From: Winogradskyella wichelsiae
GTDB lineage: Bacteria > Bacteroidota > Bacteroidia > Flavobacteriales > Flavobacteriaceae
Length of the DNA: 64,000 bases
Direction of reading: 5' to 3'
Assembly: GCF_013403925.1 (NCBI RefSeq)
Contig: NZ_JABFDJ010000003.1
Location: 372,001-436,000 of the forward strand
Shown: piece after piece, positions 63,229-64,000 of the stretch
Position numbering within the stretch: the first letter of the stretch is position 1
How the letters are laid out: every line of letters begins with the position of its first letter
Notes under the pieces: generated by a model
What the model was told of the DNA's origin: nothing
Database searches by the model: none
What the model saw: the letters and a program-made list of their open reading frames with translations, nothing else
Made by a program: the position numbers and the translations under genes

Positions 63229-64000
63229 ATGGCTATAGAATTCAACTCAAAATACCCATCAGTAGATGATTTAAGAACAAAAGCAGAAAAAATGATTCCC
63301 AAATTTGCTTTTGAATATCTTGATGGTGGATGTAACGAAGATGTTAACCTTCATAGAAACACCTCAGAATTAAGAGATGTACAATTAATTCCACAATACC
63401 TAAGAGATTTTAACGGAGCAAGTTTAAAAACGAAATTGTTTGGTATTGAGTACGATGCCCCATTTGGGATAGCACCAGTGGGACTGCAAGGTTTAATGTG
63501 GCCAAATGCTCCAGAAATCTTAGCAAAAGCAGCACACAAACATAATGTGCCCTTTATTTTAAGCACAGTAACAACTACAAGTATAGAACGTGCCGCAGAA
63601 CTAACTGAAGGTAAGGCTTGGTTTCAATTATATCACCCAGCAGAAGATCGCTTAAGAGATGATATTATAAATAGAGCTGCTGCTGCAGAATGTCCTGTAT
63701 TAGTTATTCTATGCGACGTGCCTACTTTTGGCTTTAGACCAAGAGATATTAGAAACGGTTTAGCAATGCCTCCTAAAATGTCTGTTAAAAATATCATGCA
63801 AGTTTTAGGAAAACCAAAATGGGCCATGAATACCTTGCGTTACGGTCAACCTAGTTTTGAAACATTAAAACCATACATGCCAAAAGGATTAGACTTAAAA
63901 CAATTAGGCAAATTTATGGATGCTACATTTTCAGGGCGTCTAAATGAGGAAAAAATAAAACCTATTCGAGATATGTGGAAAGGTAAGATTGTACTTAAGG
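63229..64000 (+). CDS. lldD: FMN-dependent L-lactate dehydrogenase (alpha-hydroxyacid oxidase family), 3' end beyond window
   Basis: The frame opens at ATG 63229 (MAIEFNSKYPSVDDL) and stays open for 257 codons to the window end, so the gene is partial. Family markers are FAFEYLDGGCNEDVNL, YDAPFGIAPVGLQGLMWP, NVPFILSTVTTTSIE and WFQLYHPAEDRLRDD, all typical of FMN-binding alpha-hydroxyacid dehydrogenases. It would oxidise L-lactate from AldA to pyruvate, completing fucose catabolism. It lies 80 bases after fucP. Confidence 0.92.
   Translation, partial: MAIEFNSKYPSVDDLRTKAEKMIPKFAFEYLDGGCNEDVNLHRNTSELRDVQLIPQYLRDFNGASLKTKLFGIEYDAPFGIAPVGLQGLMWPNAPEILAKAAHKHNVPFILSTVTTTSIERAAELTEGKAWFQLYHPAEDRLRDDIINRAAAAECPVLVILCDVPTFGFRPRDIRNGLAMPPKMSVKNIMQVLGKPKWAMNTLRYGQPSFETLKPYMPKGLDLKQLGKFMDATFSGRLNEEKIKPIRDMWKGKIVLK

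Overview
The window looks like a low-GC member of the Bacteroidota, most likely a marine Flavobacteriaceae. Supporting signs are type IX secretion (T9SS) C-terminal sorting domains of the YPNP type, a single-chain hybrid two-component regulator (HTCS), many lipoprotein or Sec signals ending in AQ, and a dense carbohydrate-degradation locus. Almost everything serves breakdown of a sulfated, fucose-rich polysaccharide, by inference algal fucoidan. Eleven formylglycine (S1-type) sulfatases are present, with GH29 and GH95-like fucosidases, two GH141-like beta-helix proteins, a GH43/GH117-like propeller, an esterase, and a full L-fucose-to-lactate pathway.

Layout. (1) 1-16446, plus strand: a partial TIM-barrel-like glycosidase, three sulfatases, a cytosolic protein of unknown role (DUF6786-like), GH29, two sulfatases, an EF-hand esterase, a sulfatase, and a second TIM-barrel-like protein paralogous to the first. 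(2) 16523-26446, minus strand: a sulfatase, GH141-like, propeller glycosidase, GH141-like, and an unusual nucleotidyltransferase/GHMP-kinase-like fusion. (3) 26766-37908, plus strand: GH95-like, two sulfatases, then a T9SS-secreted candidate glycosidase and a T9SS-secreted multidomain sulfatase, with terminators at about 32570 and 37933. (4) 38327-45751, minus strand: a frameshifted outer-membrane beta-barrel gene, two small T9SS cargo proteins built only of putative binding modules, and a sulfatase. (5) 46088-49241, plus strand: a paralogue of the T9SS glycosidase and a decayed YadA-like adhesin pseudogene. (6) 49823-58827, minus strand: a small secreted protein, the HTCS, a decayed fructose-1,6-bisphosphatase relic, a sugar kinase, L-fucose isomerase and a class II aldolase. 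(7) 59017-64000, plus strand: AraC regulator, lactaldehyde dehydrogenase, FucP symporter and the start of an L-lactate dehydrogenase.

Proposed working model (inference): T9SS enzymes and binding proteins act at the cell surface. Periplasmic and lipoprotein sulfatases, fucosidases and an esterase strip sulfate and acyl groups and release L-fucose. FucP imports fucose, and isomerase, kinase and aldolase give DHAP and lactaldehyde. AldA and LldD then oxidise lactaldehyde to pyruvate. HTCS and AraC proteins probably control the locus.

The most interesting material is: two shuffled beta-rich modules (A and B) shared by T9SS cargo proteins; a pair of GH29-reminiscent but unassigned T9SS glycosidases; a GH95-like enzyme with apparent D/E substitutions at catalytic positions; PDZ-tailed beta-helix enzymes; the nucleotidyltransferase/kinase-like fusion; and several gene relics (fbp, adhesin, T9SS tail). 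No SusC/SusD pair, sulfatase-maturating enzyme, tRNA, rRNA, transposase or CRISPR array was seen in the window.
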